A stretch of 32,086 bases of DNA, from the NCBI GenBank assembly GCA_012841375.1, contig DUUV01000024.1, positions 1 to 32,086 on the forward strand, written 5' to 3'. Origin of the DNA: Candidatus Fermentithermobacillaceae bacterium (lineage in GTDB: Bacteria > Bacillota > Sulfobacillia > Fermentithermobacillales > Fermentithermobacillaceae). This document shows, piece by piece, positions 7,373 to 16,397 of this stretch; position 1 is the stretch's first letter; every line of letters begins with the position of its first letter. Under the pieces are notes generated by a model. The model was not told the origin of the DNA, searched no databases, and worked only from the letters and a program-made list of their open reading frames with translations. The translations under genes and the position numbers were made by a program.

Positions 7373-7723
7373 TCACTTCTCAGGCTGGATCAGTTCCAGT
7401 ACGGCCATGGGAGCCCCGTCTCCGCGCCGGTTCTGGATATCGAGGATCCTGGTGTAGCCGCCGTTACGGTGGGCGTATCTCGGGCCCAGCGTCTCGAAAA
7501 GCTTCTTGACGACGTCTTCCTTGGTAAGGTAAGCCAATGCCCGCCTCCGGGCCGCAAGGTTGTCCTCTTTGGCCAGAGTTATCATCTTCTCCGAGATTGA
7601 CTGGGCGGCTTTGGCTTTGGCGAGCGTGGTCTCGATCCGTTCGCTCTCCAAAAGCGAAGTCACAAGGCCCCGGAGCAGCGCGCGACGCTGCGCCATCGGC
7701 CGGTCAAATCGCGAGTAACCCAA
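7373..7723 (-). CDS. rplQ: 50S ribosomal protein L17
   Basis: L17 binds 23S rRNA near the exit tunnel on the solvent side of the large subunit. The 116-residue product has the bacterial core length. It shows the typical start [19 protein letters not shown] and the [11 protein letters not shown] helix. It begins with TTG behind GAGGTGCACTAGAG. It closes the alpha-operon portion and lies 12 bp after rpoA. Confidence 0.97.
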   Translation of the reverse strand: MGYSRFDRPMAQRRALLRGLVTSLLESERIETTLAKAKAAQSISEKMITLAKEDNLAARRRALAYLTKEDVVKKLFETLGPRYAHRNGGYTRILDIQNRRGDGAPMAVLELIQPEK

Positions 7724-7735
7724 CTCTAGTGCACC

Positions 7736-8686
7736 TCATTCCTCTTCAGGGCGGAAAGCGAGTCCCATCTCGGCAAGCTTGTTCTTGACTTCCTCAAGGG
7801 ACTTCTTGCCCATGTTGCGTACTTTGGATATCTCTTCCTCTGTCTTCTGGATGAGCTCGCCAACCGTGTTGATCCCGGCCCGCTTCAGGCAGTTGAACGA
7901 CCTCATCGACAGCTCCAGCTCCTCGATGGGCATCTCAAGCGCTTTCTCGACCTCGCTCTTCTCGCCCGGCTCTTCCTCTTGGTCCTCTTCCATTACCTTG
8001 TCCGAGAGGTTCCGGAAGAGCTCGAAGTGCTGGATCAGGATACCGGAGGCGTTCTCCAGAGCCTCGTCCGGCCTTACGCTGCCATCGGTCCAGATCTCCA
8101 GGACCAGCCTGTCGTAGTCGGTCCTCTGCCCTACACGAGTGGCCTCTATGCTGTAGTTCACCTTTGTCACAGGGGTGAACCGCGCGTCCATGGCTATGAC
8201 ACCGATGGGTTGACCGGGGATCTTGTTTGCCTCGGCCGTCACGTACCCGCGTCCTTCTTCGACGGTGAGTTCCATGAAGAGGCGGGCGCCCGTGTCCAGA
8301 TCAGCAATGTGGATCTCCGGGTTTATGATCTCCACGTCGGCGTCTGCGATGATATCGCGGCCGGTGACTTCCGCGGGTCCCTCTTTGTCTATACGGACCA
8401 CCTTCGGTCCGGGGCTGTGCAGCTTTACCACTAGAGCCTTCACGTTCAGCAGAATATCCGTGACGTCTTCTCTGACGTTAGGTATGGTTGAAAACTCGTG
8501 AAGTACCCCGTCGATACTCAGCCTGGTAACCGCCGCTCCCGTAAGGGACGAAAGGAGCACTCTGCGAAGAGAATTGCCGACCGTGACTCCATACCCGCCT
8601 TCGAGCGGCTCTACCACGAACCGGCCAAACTTACGGTCCTGCGAGATCTCCTCGCACTCTACCTTCGGCTCTATGAAATTGAACAC
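7736..8686 (-). CDS. rpoA: RNA polymerase subunit alpha
   Basis: RpoA (316 residues) nucleates assembly of RNA polymerase. The N-terminal dimerisation domain is evident from GNSLRRVLLSS near residues 37-47. The C-terminal domain runs from about residue 258 with RSFNCLKRAGINTVGEL, the surface that contacts UP-element DNA and activators. An acidic linker (EEDQEEEPGEKSEVE) joins them. It starts with GTG 9 bases after AAGGGGGG. The neighbours rpsD and rplQ are the standard alpha-operon partners. Confidence 0.97.
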   Translation of the reverse strand: MFNFIEPKVECEEISQDRKFGRFVVEPLEGGYGVTVGNSLRRVLLSSLTGAAVTRLSIDGVLHEFSTIPNVREDVTDILLNVKALVVKLHSPGPKVVRIDKEGPAEVTGRDIIADADVEIINPEIHIADLDTGARLFMELTVEEGRGYVTAEANKIPGQPIGVIAMDARFTPVTKVNYSIEATRVGQRTDYDRLVLEIWTDGSVRPDEALENASGILIQHFELFRNLSDKVMEEDQEEEPGEKSEVEKALEMPIEELELSMRSFNCLKRAGINTVGELIQKTEEEISKVRNMGKKSLEEVKNKLAEMGLAFRPEEE

Positions 8687-8729
8687 TCTTTTGGGCCCCC
8701 CTTATTCCCAAGGCTTCAAATGGGGTAAC

Positions 8730-9350
8730 TTACTTCGAGTACAGCTCGACGATCAGGCGCTCGTCAACCGGAACATCCACTTCGTCTCGCTCGGGCAACC
8801 TAAGGATGGTTGCTTTCCAGTTTTCAGCGTCAAGAGACATCCACGCAGGCACGTTGTGCCCCGCCAGGCCCTCGGCCATGGCCTTGAACTTCTCGAGTTT
8901 GAGCGCTCTGGGCCTTAGTTTGACTTCATCCCCCGCCGAAACCAAGAAGGACGGGATGTCCACCTTCCGGCCGTTCACCTCAATGTGCCCGTGGCCGATA
9001 ATCTGCCGGGCTTCGGGACGGGAACGCGCAAATCCTGCCCGGTAGACGACATTGTCAAGGCGCCTCTCCAAGAAGAGCATAAGGGTCTTGCCCGTCTCTC
9101 CGCGAACTCTGACTGCCTTGGCGAAGTAGTTCCGGAACTGCTTCTCACCCACGCCGTAGAAGCGTCTGGCCTTCTGCTTCTCTCTAAGCTGGGTACCGTA
9201 CTCACTGGGTCTTCTCGATCTACCGTGCTGTCCCGGCGGAGTCGGCCTCTTTTCAAGGGTGCACTTTGTGAAACACTTGTCACCCTTGAGATACAGCTTT
9301 TGGCTCTCGCGGCGGCACAACCGGCATACTGCTTCAGTATGTCTTGACAT
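8730..9350 (-). CDS. rpsD: 30S ribosomal protein S4, zinc-binding type
   Basis: S4 is a primary 16S rRNA-binding assembly protein and, in many bacteria, an autoregulator. It is 206 residues from the ATG that follows AAGGAGTGAGACC; the open frame extends further upstream but without a ribosome binding site. An N-terminal zinc knuckle is present (Cys9, Cys12, Cys26, Cys30). The S4 RNA-binding fold follows (LERRLDNVVYRAGFARSRPE, then GHIEVNGRKVDIPSFLVSAG). The last Cys pair is spaced C-x3-C, where I expect C-x4-C in most relatives. Confidence 0.96.
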   Translation of the reverse strand: MSRHTEAVCRLCRRESQKLYLKGDKCFTKCTLEKRPTPPGQHGRSRRPSEYGTQLREKQKARRFYGVGEKQFRNYFAKAVRVRGETGKTLMLFLERRLDNVVYRAGFARSRPEARQIIGHGHIEVNGRKVDIPSFLVSAGDEVKLRPRALKLEKFKAMAEGLAGHNVPAWMSLDAENWKATILRLPERDEVDVPVDERLIVELYSK

Positions 9351-9361
9351 GGTCTCACTCC

Positions 9362-9751
9362 TTACACGCGGCGCCGCTTGGGCGGCCTGCATCCATTGTG
9401 GGGAACCGGGGTGACGTCCTTAATGGCGGTCACTTCCAGACCCGCAGCTTGGAGAGCGCGAATAGCGGCTTCGCGACCTGAACCGGGACCCTTGACCATG
9501 ACCTCGACTTCACGCATGCCCTGGTCTATGGCCGTCTTAGCGGCACTCTCGGCGGCCATCTGGGCCGCGAAGGGAGTGGACTTCCTGGAACCCTTGAAAC
9601 CCATCTTCCCCGAGGTTGACCACGAGACGGCTCCCCCTTGGGTATCGGTTATTGTGATGACGGTGTTGTTGAAGGTCGACTTGATGTGGGCAACGCCCTT
9701 CTCAACCACACGCCGTTCTCTTCTTCGAACACGTTCTCTTCTTTTTGCCAA
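9362..9751 (-). CDS. rpsK: 30S ribosomal protein S11
   Basis: S11 sits on the small-subunit platform and helps form the mRNA exit channel. The 129 residues include [19 protein letters not shown] and the conserved C-terminal [20 protein letters not shown]. It begins with TTG about 10 bases after GGAGG. It lies 11 bp upstream of rpsD and 15 bp after rpsM, the usual alpha-operon order. Confidence 0.97.
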   Translation of the reverse strand: MAKRRERVRRRERRVVEKGVAHIKSTFNNTVITITDTQGGAVSWSTSGKMGFKGSRKSTPFAAQMAAESAAKTAIDQGMREVEVMVKGPGSGREAAIRALQAAGLEVTAIKDVTPVPHNGCRPPKRRRV

Positions 9752-9766
9752 GAATAAGTCGCCTCC

Positions 9767-10138
9767 CTACCTCTTCCGTCTGACGCCTACGGTCCGTTTG
9801 GGTCCCTTACGCGTCCGGGCGTTGGTCTGGGTCCTCTGTCCCCTCACAGGAAGACCTCTCCTGTGGCGTAGACCCCTGTAAGTGCCAAGGTCTATGAGCC
9901 TCTTGATATTCATCTGGGTCTCGGTGCGAAGATCGCCCTCGACCTTGTAGTTCGTATCAATAAACTCTCTGATGCGCGATACTTCCTCTTCGGTCAGGTC
10001 TCTCACGCGTGTATCAGGGCTAACCCCGGTGCTTTCCAAAATCATCTTCGCGCGAGTGCGGCCGATCCCGAAGATATAAGGAAGGGCAGCCTCAACTCTC
10101 TTGTCTCTGGGCAAATCTACTCCTGCTATACGAGCCAT
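9767..10138 (-). CDS. rpsM: 30S ribosomal protein S13
   Basis: S13 lies in the head of the small subunit and contacts the P-site tRNA and bridges to the large subunit. The 123 residues begin [20 protein letters not shown] and include the helix-hairpin-helix-like [11 protein letters not shown]. They end in the basic tail ([20 protein letters not shown]) that reaches tRNA. The ATG start follows GGGGGTGAG. The gene heads the alpha part of the operon, just after rpmJ. Confidence 0.97.
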   Translation of the reverse strand: MARIAGVDLPRDKRVEAALPYIFGIGRTRAKMILESTGVSPDTRVRDLTEEEVSRIREFIDTNYKVEGDLRTETQMNIKRLIDLGTYRGLRHRRGLPVRGQRTQTNARTRKGPKRTVGVRRKR

Positions 10139-10153
10139 TTACTCACCCCCGTG

Positions 10154-10267
10154 TCAGCCCTGCTTTTGCTTGTGTTTGGGATTTGAGCAGAGCACCATCA
10201 CCCTGCCGTGCCGTCGGATGATCCGGCACTTCTCGCATATCTTCTTAACTGAAGGACGTACCTTCAC
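10154..10267 (-). CDS. rpmJ: 50S ribosomal protein L36 (zinc-type)
   Basis: This 37-residue gene is easily missed. It starts with GTG and reads [19 protein letters not shown], then [18 protein letters not shown]. The zinc ligands Cys11, Cys14, Cys27 and His32 (C-x2-C-x12-C-x4-H) mark the zinc-containing form. L36 binds 23S rRNA late in large-subunit assembly. The start is supported by AAGGGGG about 8 bases upstream. Position between infA and rpsM is the standard location. Confidence 0.96.
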   Translation of the reverse strand: MKVRPSVKKICEKCRIIRRHGRVMVLCSNPKHKQKQG

Positions 10268-10280
10268 CCTGAAAACCCCC

Positions 10281-10499
10281 TTATCTCAGGCGGCGGGTTA
10301 TCCTGCCGCGCGTGAGGTCATAAGGACTGAGTTCGACGAGAACCCGGTCTCCCGGAAGGATCTTGATGAAATTGATCCTCATGCGCCCTGAAATGTGAGC
10401 GAGAACTTTGTGTCCTCCCTCAATCTCTACCCGAAACATTGCATTGGGAAGCGGCTCCACAACTCTGCCCTCAATCTCAATGCTGTCCTGCTTCGGCAT
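10281..10499 (-). CDS. infA: Translation initiation factor IF-1
   Basis: IF-1 occupies the A site during initiation and assists IF-2 and IF-3. The 72-residue S1-like OB-fold protein begins [20 protein letters not shown] and contains [19 protein letters not shown] and [17 protein letters not shown]. The length is exactly that of the family. ATG follows AAGGGGG. It is 78 bp downstream of map. The KOW-domain (L14e-like) gene that Bacillus relatives often have between map and infA is not present. Confidence 0.97.
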   Translation of the reverse strand: MPKQDSIEIEGRVVEPLPNAMFRVEIEGGHKVLAHISGRMRINFIKILPGDRVLVELSPYDLTRGRITRRLR

Positions 10500-10577
10500 C
10501 GAATTCCCCCTTATACACCTATAAAAGTCTGTCCACCCGCTGGCAACTTATACCAGCCAATCTCTTCGCGGCAGGGT

Positions 10578-11321
10578 CTAGACCTTTGTAAGACACCTGG
10601 TACCGCCGGCCGTGATAGCGACCGTATGCTCGAAGTGAGCCGACAACGACCGGTCCTGTGTCACAACCTTGAGGTTCCGGAAAGTGACCACCTCATGGCT
10701 GCCCGCGTTTACCATCGGCTCAATGGCCACGACCATGCCCCTGCGGAGCATTGGCCCGGTACCGGGGATCCCGAAGTTGGGCACAGACGGATCCTCGTGC
10801 ATCTTCCTACCGACTCCGTGTCCGGCGTAATCGCGAACCACGGTGAAACCGTATCTCATGGCCACCGACTCTACGGCATGACCGACGTCGCCCAGGGTCT
10901 TACCCTCAACGGCAGCCGCGATACCTGCGTAGAGCGATTCCTGTGTCGCCCGGATGAGCTTCTCCGCGAGCGGGCTCACCTTGCCCACAGGAAAGGTGGC
11001 CGCCGTGTCCCCCACGAAACCGTTAAGCGTAGCGCCGACATCGATCGAGATGATGTCGCCTTCTTCCAGTCTCGTGCCGTCGGGAGTGCCGTGCACCACT
11101 ACGTCGTTGACTGAAGTGCAGATACTCGCCGGAAAGCCCTGGTACCCTTTGAAGGTGGGGATAGCGCCCATCCCTCGTATGAACTCCTCGGCCATCCGGT
11201 CCAGTTCCGCCGTAGTGATTCCCGGCCTAATCTTGCTGCCAAGCATCTTCAGGCAGAGCCCCGCGACTCTCCCTGCGCCGGCCATCAGTTCGATTTCCTG
11301 CTCGTTCTTGAGAATGATCAT
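10578..11321 (-). CDS. map: Methionine aminopeptidase type I
   Basis: The enzyme removes N-terminal Met from new proteins. From the ATG at 11321 (behind AAGAGG) the product has 247 residues; the longer upstream frame overlaps adk out of frame and is not used. The metal ligands are visible: Asp in SIDVGATLNGFVGDTAATF (two Asp), His in AGHGVGRKMHEDP, Glu in VAIEPM, and Glu in AHFEHTVAI. There is no N-terminal zinc or linker extension, so this is class Ia. It lies between adk and infA in the spc cluster. Confidence 0.95.
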   Translation of the reverse strand: MIILKNEQEIELMAGAGRVAGLCLKMLGSKIRPGITTAELDRMAEEFIRGMGAIPTFKGYQGFPASICTSVNDVVVHGTPDGTRLEEGDIISIDVGATLNGFVGDTAATFPVGKVSPLAEKLIRATQESLYAGIAAAVEGKTLGDVGHAVESVAMRYGFTVVRDYAGHGVGRKMHEDPSVPNFGIPGTGPMLRRGMVVAIEPMVNAGSHEVVTFRNLKVVTQDRSLSAHFEHTVAITAGGTRCLTKV

Positions 11322-11332
11322 GAAACCTCTTC

Positions 11333-11992
11333 TTACTCCAACAGATTCCGTTTCCTGAGGGCTTCCACGACCCTCTGGAATACCTCGTCTACTTGGCCTT
11401 CCCCGTCGGTGACCTCTAGGAGGCCCTTCTCTCCGTAGTAGGCCAGAAGCGGTTCGGTGAACTCGCGGTAGACCGCCAAACGATCCCTCACGGTCTCCTC
11501 GAGGTCGTCCTTCCGCGTAGTGAGATCGCCGCCGCACTCGTCGCACTTACCTGCAACCTTGGGAGGCTGCATGACGATGTTGTACGGCTTGCCGCAAACG
11601 CCGCACACCCTCCTTGAGAGGGCTCGCCTTAGAATGGCGTCTTCGTCGACCTCGAGACCCACCGCCAGATCGAGAGACTCGCCGCGGCCGGAGAGGATTC
11701 GGTCCAAAGCCTCTGCCTGTGAGATGGTTCTCGGAAAGCCGTCGAGGACAAATCCATGCTTAGCCTCTTCCGATGAAAGCCTGGTGTCAATGACGCGGAC
11801 GGTCGTGGCATCGTCCACCAACTCGCCGCGCGCCAGAATGCTCTCAACCAAACGCCCTAACTCGGTGCCGGAACGGATCTCGGCCCGAAAGATGTCGCCT
11901 GGCGCAACATGCATGAGGCCAAACTCTGAAGCCAAGAGCTTGGCTTGGGTCCCCTTGCCCGAACCGGGCGCTCCCAGCAAGACGAGCCTCAT
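11333..11992 (-). CDS. adk: Adenylate kinase (zinc-lid form)
   Basis: Adk interconverts AMP plus ATP with two ADP. The 219-residue product has the P-loop GAPGSGKGT (7-15), the AMP-binding DGFPRT (84-89) and a long LID domain. The LID carries four cysteines (130, 133, 150, 153), the structural zinc site typical of Gram-positive enzymes. I chose the ATG at 11992 because AGGGAG lies 8 bases upstream; a GTG two codons earlier is only 2 bases from it. Position between secY and map is standard. Confidence 0.96.
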   Translation of the reverse strand: MRLVLLGAPGSGKGTQAKLLASEFGLMHVAPGDIFRAEIRSGTELGRLVESILARGELVDDATTVRVIDTRLSSEEAKHGFVLDGFPRTISQAEALDRILSGRGESLDLAVGLEVDEDAILRRALSRRVCGVCGKPYNIVMQPPKVAGKCDECGGDLTTRKDDLEETVRDRLAVYREFTEPLLAYYGEKGLLEVTDGEGQVDEVFQRVVEALRKRNLLE

Positions 11993-12004
11993 GTCCACAT
12001 CTCC

Positions 12005-13270
12005 CTATCTCAAGAAGCCCTGGTAGTTTCTCATTACCAGCTGAGCTTCTATCTGTTTCATGGTTTCAAGAGCCACGCCGATCACGATAATGAGAGCCGT
12101 GCCGCCCAGCGCGTGGAAGCCGGGGAGCCCGGTGATCTGGATCATGAAGTTGGGAAGGACCGCGATAATGGCGAGGAACAAGGCGCCTACGGCCGTGATC
12201 CTTGTCACAATCCGTGACAGGAGATCGGCCGTCGGCTTGCCCGGCCTCATGCCCGGCACGAAACCGCCGTACTTCCGCATGTTATCCGCTACTTCCAACG
12301 GGTTGAAAACCATCCCGGTATAAAAGAACGTGAAGCCGAATATCAAAATGGCATACATGGCAGTATACCACGGCTGGGTGTAGTCGAAGAACTCACCCAG
12401 CTTCGCGGCCCACGGCTTATCGGCAGCGAACGACGCTATGGTCGCCGGGAATGAAAGAAGCGACGACGCGAAGATGACCGGGATCACGCCTGCCTGGTTG
12501 ATCCTTAGGGGGATGTTGGTCGCGTACCCCCCCATCATCTTACGGCCCACAACTCTCTTTGAGTACTGGACAGGGATCCTCCGCTCTCCCTCGGTGATCC
12601 ATATGACCAAAAACACGGTAGCCACAGAAACCAGGAGGAGCAGGAGGCCGTTATACCACTTGGCTTGACCTGAGCGGAGAAGCGCCCAGATCTGGGCCAG
12701 TTCCCTGGGCATGCCCGTGACGATACCGGCGAAGATAAAGAGAGAGATCCCGTTCCCGATACCTTTCTCCGTTATGACCTCGCCGAGCCACATAAGGAAA
12801 GCCGTACCCGCGACTAGGCTTAGTACGGCCTCAACAACCAGCCACGGCGAATCGGTGACAAGGGCGCCTCTCGCCCTAATCGCCAGCGTCATGCCCGTGG
12901 CCTGGATGGCCCCCAGGATTACGGTACCGTATCTTGTGTATCCCTGCAGTTTCTTACGCCCGTCCTCGTCTTTGGACATTTCCTCCCACTTGGGGATCAC
13001 CATCTGCATGAGCTGCATGATGATTGAGGCGTTGATGTAGGGATATATGCTCATGGCAAAGACCGAGTAGCTGGAAAGGGCACCTCCGGAAAAGAGGTCC
13101 ATGAACGCGAACAGAGTACCCCCGCTGAAGAGCTGCTGGATTACCTCAGGGACTATGCCCGGCACAGGAACCGCGACACCCGCTCGAAAAGCCACAAGCA
13201 GTGAAACCGTAATGAGAATCCTCTTACGGAGGTCCGGGATCTGCCATGCGTTCCTGAGCGTTGCGACCAT
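12005..13270 (-). CDS. secY: Protein translocase subunit SecY
   Basis: SecY forms the protein-conducting channel of the Sec translocon. The 421-residue protein shows about ten membrane segments and begins with the typical amphipathic ATLRNAWQIPDLRKRILITV. It contains the plug-region type sequence after the first segment and the conserved VQYSKRVVGRKMMGG cytoplasmic loop. It also has GFVPGMRPGKPTADLL and ends with the conserved MKQIEAQLVMRNYQGFLR. Its ATG directly follows the stop codon of rplO, with GAGGTGAT as ribosome binding site inside rplO. Confidence 0.97.
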   Translation of the reverse strand: MVATLRNAWQIPDLRKRILITVSLLVAFRAGVAVPVPGIVPEVIQQLFSGGTLFAFMDLFSGGALSSYSVFAMSIYPYINASIIMQLMQMVIPKWEEMSKDEDGRKKLQGYTRYGTVILGAIQATGMTLAIRARGALVTDSPWLVVEAVLSLVAGTAFLMWLGEVITEKGIGNGISLFIFAGIVTGMPRELAQIWALLRSGQAKWYNGLLLLLVSVATVFLVIWITEGERRIPVQYSKRVVGRKMMGGYATNIPLRINQAGVIPVIFASSLLSFPATIASFAADKPWAAKLGEFFDYTQPWYTAMYAILIFGFTFFYTGMVFNPLEVADNMRKYGGFVPGMRPGKPTADLLSRIVTRITAVGALFLAIIAVLPNFMIQITGLPGFHALGGTALIIVIGVALETMKQIEAQLVMRNYQGFLR

Positions 13271-13711
13271 CTATATCACCTCGGCCTTGCCGCCGGCGGC
13301 CTCGATTTTCTCCTTTGCTGATTTGGAAAATGCGTGGGCCTTGACGGTAAGCGTCTTCTTGATCTCTCCATCGCCGAGGATCTTGAGGTATCCGGAATTC
13401 TTTCTGAGCATACCGGCCTCTTTCAATACCTCGGGCCCCACCTCGGTGTTGGCTTCAAACCTGTCCAGATCGCCTACGTTCACAAGGTCGTACTCCACAC
13501 CGAAAATGTTGTGGAAACCCCGCTTGGGCAACCTCATGGTAAGCCTCATCTGTCCGCCCTCAAACCCCGGCCCCTTGGTGCCACCTGAGCGCGCCTTCTG
13601 GCCCTTGTGTCCCCTGCCGGCGGTCTTGCCGTTGCCTGAGCCCAGTCCCTGACCCTTCCTCTTGGCCTTTCTGACTGAGCCCGGGTTTGGCCTTAGGTCA
13701 TGCAATTCCAT
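13271..13711 (-). CDS. rplO: 50S ribosomal protein L15
   Basis: L15 is a late large-subunit assembly protein. The 146 residues begin [20 protein letters not shown] and carry the Gly-rich basic arm [20 protein letters not shown] followed by the globular domain. The ATG lies inside the last 14 bases of rpsE and is preceded by GGAGG, 9 bases upstream. No rpmD (L30) gene intervenes, contrary to the usual rpsE-rpmD-rplO order. Confidence 0.97.
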   Translation of the reverse strand: MELHDLRPNPGSVRKAKRKGQGLGSGNGKTAGRGHKGQKARSGGTKGPGFEGGQMRLTMRLPKRGFHNIFGVEYDLVNVGDLDRFEANTEVGPEVLKEAGMLRKNSGYLKILGDGEIKKTLTVKAHAFSKSAKEKIEAAGGKAEVI

Positions 13712-14282
13712 TGACTCCGACCTCCGATTCCGCTCTGGCTTCCGCCTTCTTGATCTTTCCGCGGAGCTCCCTCACCTCGGTCGCGGTGCGGAGCTGCTTG
13801 AGAGCGTCGATGGTGGCGTAAACCACGTTATACGGGTTGGCTGAGCCAAGAGACTTGGCCAAGACGTCCTGAATGCCCGCCAGCTCCATGAGAGGCCTCA
13901 CGCCGCGCCCGGCGATGACTCCGGTTCCCGGTGAAGCGGGACGCAAGAGTACCATACCTGCTCCATGACGGCCGATCACCTCGTGGGTGATGGTGCTCAG
14001 GTGACGGGGAACCTCAATGAGGTTCTTCTTGGCATCGTCAATACCTTTCCTTATGGCATCGGTAAGGTCCAGAGCCTTCCCAAGCCCTGCCCCAACTTTG
14101 CCGTCTCCGTTGCCGACAACAACCAGCGCGCGGAAGCTGCGCCTGCGGCCGCCCTTGACGGTCTTGGATACAGGTCCGACGCTTACTACTTCGTCTCTAA
14201 ACTCTTCTTGAGGCCTATCAAAAGGACCGTCCTTCGAGGACCTATCCTCCCGGCCTCTCTGTCTCTGACGTCCCGAACTCAC
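13698..14282 (-). CDS. rpsE: 30S ribosomal protein S5
   Basis: S5 is a small-subunit protein important for decoding accuracy and mRNA entry. The product is about 194 residues, with the N-terminal dsRNA-binding-like domain ([20 protein letters not shown]) and the C-terminal [20 protein letters not shown]. The start is uncertain. I prefer GTG at 14282 because GGGGTGAT lies 6 bases before it. An ATG at 14300, one base after the rplR stop, would add six residues but has no good ribosome binding site. The 3' end overlaps rplO by 14 bp. Confidence 0.95.
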   Translation of the reverse strand: MSSGRQRQRGREDRSSKDGPFDRPQEEFRDEVVSVGPVSKTVKGGRRRSFRALVVVGNGDGKVGAGLGKALDLTDAIRKGIDDAKKNLIEVPRHLSTITHEVIGRHGAGMVLLRPASPGTGVIAGRGVRPLMELAGIQDVLAKSLGSANPYNVVYATIDALKQLRTATEVRELRGKIKKAEARAESEVGVNGIA

Positions 14283-14301
14283 CAAGTAATCACCCCGCAT
14301 C

Positions 14302-14667
14302 TTAAAAATCCAGACCGCCCTCTCTGGCGGCTTCCGCAAGCGCCTTAATCCTTCCGTGGTAGAGATATCCGCCACGGTCGAAAACAACCTTCTTAAGCCC
14401 CTTTTCAACGGCCCGTTCGGCAAGAACCTTCCCGACTTGGGCCGCGCCCTTCACGTTCCCTCCGGATGTCTTCATCTCTTTGAACCAGGGTTCAACGGAA
14501 GAAGCGGAAACAAGAGTCCGCCTCAAGGTGTCATCGATCACCTGAGCGTAGATGTGCTTCTCGCTCCTGAACACGCAGAGCCGGGGCCGCTCGGCCGTGC
14601 CTACGACACGTTTGCGCACCCTAAGGTGGCGCCTTTGTCTCTTCTCTTCCTTGGTCTTCAAAGCCAT
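14302..14667 (-). CDS. rplR: 50S ribosomal protein L18
   Basis: L18 binds 5S rRNA in the central protuberance. The 121-residue product shows the basic N-terminus ([20 protein letters not shown]), then [19 protein letters not shown] and the ending [23 protein letters not shown] follows GAGGAGG. It lies between rplF and rpsE, as expected for the spc cluster. Confidence 0.97.
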   Translation of the reverse strand: MALKTKEEKRQRRHLRVRKRVVGTAERPRLCVFRSEKHIYAQVIDDTLRRTLVSASSVEPWFKEMKTSGGNVKGAAQVGKVLAERAVEKGLKKVVFDRGGYLYHGRIKALAEAAREGGLDF

Positions 14668-14690
14668 AGAGTCAATCCTCCTCGAGCGGC

Positions 14691-15227
14691 CTACTTCGTC
14701 GCCTTGGCGACCTTGCGCCTGATCTTCTCACCTGCGTACTTTACGCCGGAACCCTGATAGGGCTCAGGTGGACGCAGGGCGCGGATCTCCGCCGCCAGTT
14801 GCCCGACTCTCTCCTTGTCGATACCACGCACAGTGACGGAAGTGGGGCCATTCACAGTGACCTCAATGCCCTGGGGCGGCACAATCTCAACGGGCCGAAT
14901 GAAACCTAGATTGAGCACAACCTTATCGCCTTGCTTAGTGGCGCGGTATCCCATCCCCGAGATCTCCAGAGTCTTCTCATATCCTTCGGTCACACCGTGT
15001 ACCATATTGGCGATGAGAGTCCGGGTAAGGCCGTGGAGCGACCTGTGATGCCTCTGGTCCGAGGGCCTCTCAACCAGTATCTGGTCGGCTTCCACTTTCA
15101 CGATCATCTCGGGGTGAAACGTCCGTGAGAGGACACCCTTGGGGCCCTTAACGGTCAGGGTGTCTCCGTCCCGGGACACCGTTACTCCTTTGGGGACCGG
15201 TATTGGTTTTAGTCCGATTCGTGACAC
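14691..15227 (-). CDS. rplF: 50S ribosomal protein L6
   Basis: L6 lies near the factor-binding site of the large subunit. The 178 residues form the typical duplicated domain: [20 protein letters not shown] at the start and [20 protein letters not shown] at the end, the latter being the most conserved L6 signature. It starts with GTG behind GGAGGTCTTTATC. The spacing to rpsH and rplR is 16 and 23 bp. Confidence 0.97.
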   Translation of the reverse strand: MSRIGLKPIPVPKGVTVSRDGDTLTVKGPKGVLSRTFHPEMIVKVEADQILVERPSDQRHHRSLHGLTRTLIANMVHGVTEGYEKTLEISGMGYRATKQGDKVVLNLGFIRPVEIVPPQGIEVTVNGPTSVTVRGIDKERVGQLAAEIRALRPPEPYQGSGVKYAGEKIRRKVAKATK

Positions 15228-15243
15228 GATAAAGACCTCCTGC

Positions 15244-15639
15244 TTACCAGACGTAGCAGATCACTTCGCCCCCGAGCCTCAATTCTCTCGCTGAACGGTC
15301 GGTCATAACCCCTCTGGAAGTTGAGACCACGGCGATGCCGAGACCGCCCAGTACCCTGGGGATTTCGTCCTTGTGTGCGTAGACGCGAAGTCCGGGCTTG
15401 GATATCTGCCTGATCCCGGTAATTGCCCGCTTCTTCCCGGGCCCGTATTTCAGGTACACCTTGATCTTGGGTACCGGTTTCTCGGCGACTACCTCAAAGT
15501 CCCTGATGTACCCCTCGTCCTTCAGGACTCTTAGCACTCGCTCCTTCATCTTGGATGCCGGTAGCTCCACCTTCTCATGTCTGGCCATGCCGGCGTTGCG
15601 GAGCCGAGTAAGCATATCCGCAATTGGATCATGTGTCAT
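15244..15639 (-). CDS. rpsH: 30S ribosomal protein S8
   Basis: S8 is a primary binder of the central domain of 16S rRNA and, in some bacteria, a repressor of the spc operon. The 131 residues begin with [20 protein letters not shown] and end with [20 protein letters not shown] and ICYVW, all family signatures. ATG start. It follows rpsN by 13 bp. Confidence 0.97.
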   Translation of the reverse strand: MTHDPIADMLTRLRNAGMARHEKVELPASKMKERVLRVLKDEGYIRDFEVVAEKPVPKIKVYLKYGPGKKRAITGIRQISKPGLRVYAHKDEIPRVLGGLGIAVVSTSRGVMTDRSARELRLGGEVICYVW

Positions 15640-15652
15640 GGTAACGTCCCTC

Positions 15653-15838
15653 CTACCAGCTGGCCTTGGTCACGCCAGGGATCTCTCCCTTATGGGCCAA
15701 ACTCCGGAAACAGTGCCGGCAGACTCCGAACTTACGGATGTACGCACGTGCCCGCCCGCAGATCTTGCAGCGGTTTACCCGCTGGGTCCGGTACTTTGGC
15801 TCCTTCTGTGCCTTCAGAATCTTGGCTAACCCTGCCAT
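15653..15838 (-). CDS. rpsN: 30S ribosomal protein S14, type Z
   Basis: This is the short (61-residue) zinc form of S14, found in the head of the small subunit. The zinc ligands are Cys24, Cys27, Cys40 and Cys43, in [20 protein letters not shown]. The product ends [12 protein letters not shown], as usual. The long zinc-free paralog is not seen in the window. It lies between rplE and rpsH, the standard position. Confidence 0.97.
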   Translation of the reverse strand: MAGLAKILKAQKEPKYRTQRVNRCKICGRARAYIRKFGVCRHCFRSLAHKGEIPGVTKASW

Positions 15839-15849
15839 CTATATCCCCC

Positions 15850-16386
15850 CTACCTCTTGAACGGCATGCCTAATGCCTTGAGGAGGTACAAACCCTCTTC
15901 GTCGGTCTTGGCAGTTGTGGTGATGGTGATGTTCATGCCCCTCACCTTGGAGACCTTGTCATACTCGATCTCCGGGAAAATGAGCTGCTCCCTGAGGCCC
16001 AGAGAATAGTTGCCGCGCCCGTCAAAGCCGTCGGGCGAGACGCCCCTAAAGTCTCTTACCTGGGGGAGAACGACGAAAAACAGCTTCTCGAGAAAATCGT
16101 ACATCCGCTGTCCTCTGAGAGTGACCTTGCACCCCACGTTCATGCCCGCTCTCACCTTGAATGCCGAGATCGACCTCTTGGCCTTGGTGATAACAGGCTT
16201 CTGACCGGCGATCCTGGCGAGATCGGACGCGGCGGCCTCCAGCGCGTCAGCGTTCTGGGTCGCCTCTCCTACTCCCATATTGATGGTGACCTTCGTGATC
16301 TTCGGCACCTCAAGAGTGTTCTTGTAACTGAAGGCCTTTGCCATCGCCGGAATGACTTCGTCACGATAGGTATCCTTTAGCGCCAA
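15850..16386 (-). CDS. rplE: 50S ribosomal protein L5
   Basis: L5 binds 5S rRNA and contacts the P-site tRNA and S13. The 178 residues include [38 protein letters not shown] and the C-terminal [20 protein letters not shown]. It starts with TTG, preceded by GAGGT at about 9 bases. It lies 11 bp after rplX. Confidence 0.97.
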   Translation of the reverse strand: MALKDTYRDEVIPAMAKAFSYKNTLEVPKITKVTINMGVGEATQNADALEAAASDLARIAGQKPVITKAKRSISAFKVRAGMNVGCKVTLRGQRMYDFLEKLFFVVLPQVRDFRGVSPDGFDGRGNYSLGLREQLIFPEIEYDKVSKVRGMNITITTTAKTDEEGLYLLKALGMPFKR

Positions 16387-16397
16387 GTCAATCTACC

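Noticed and set aside
10500-10577. KOW-domain (L14e-like) gene between map and infA
   Set aside because: Only 78 bp are available and no suitable frame or motif is present.
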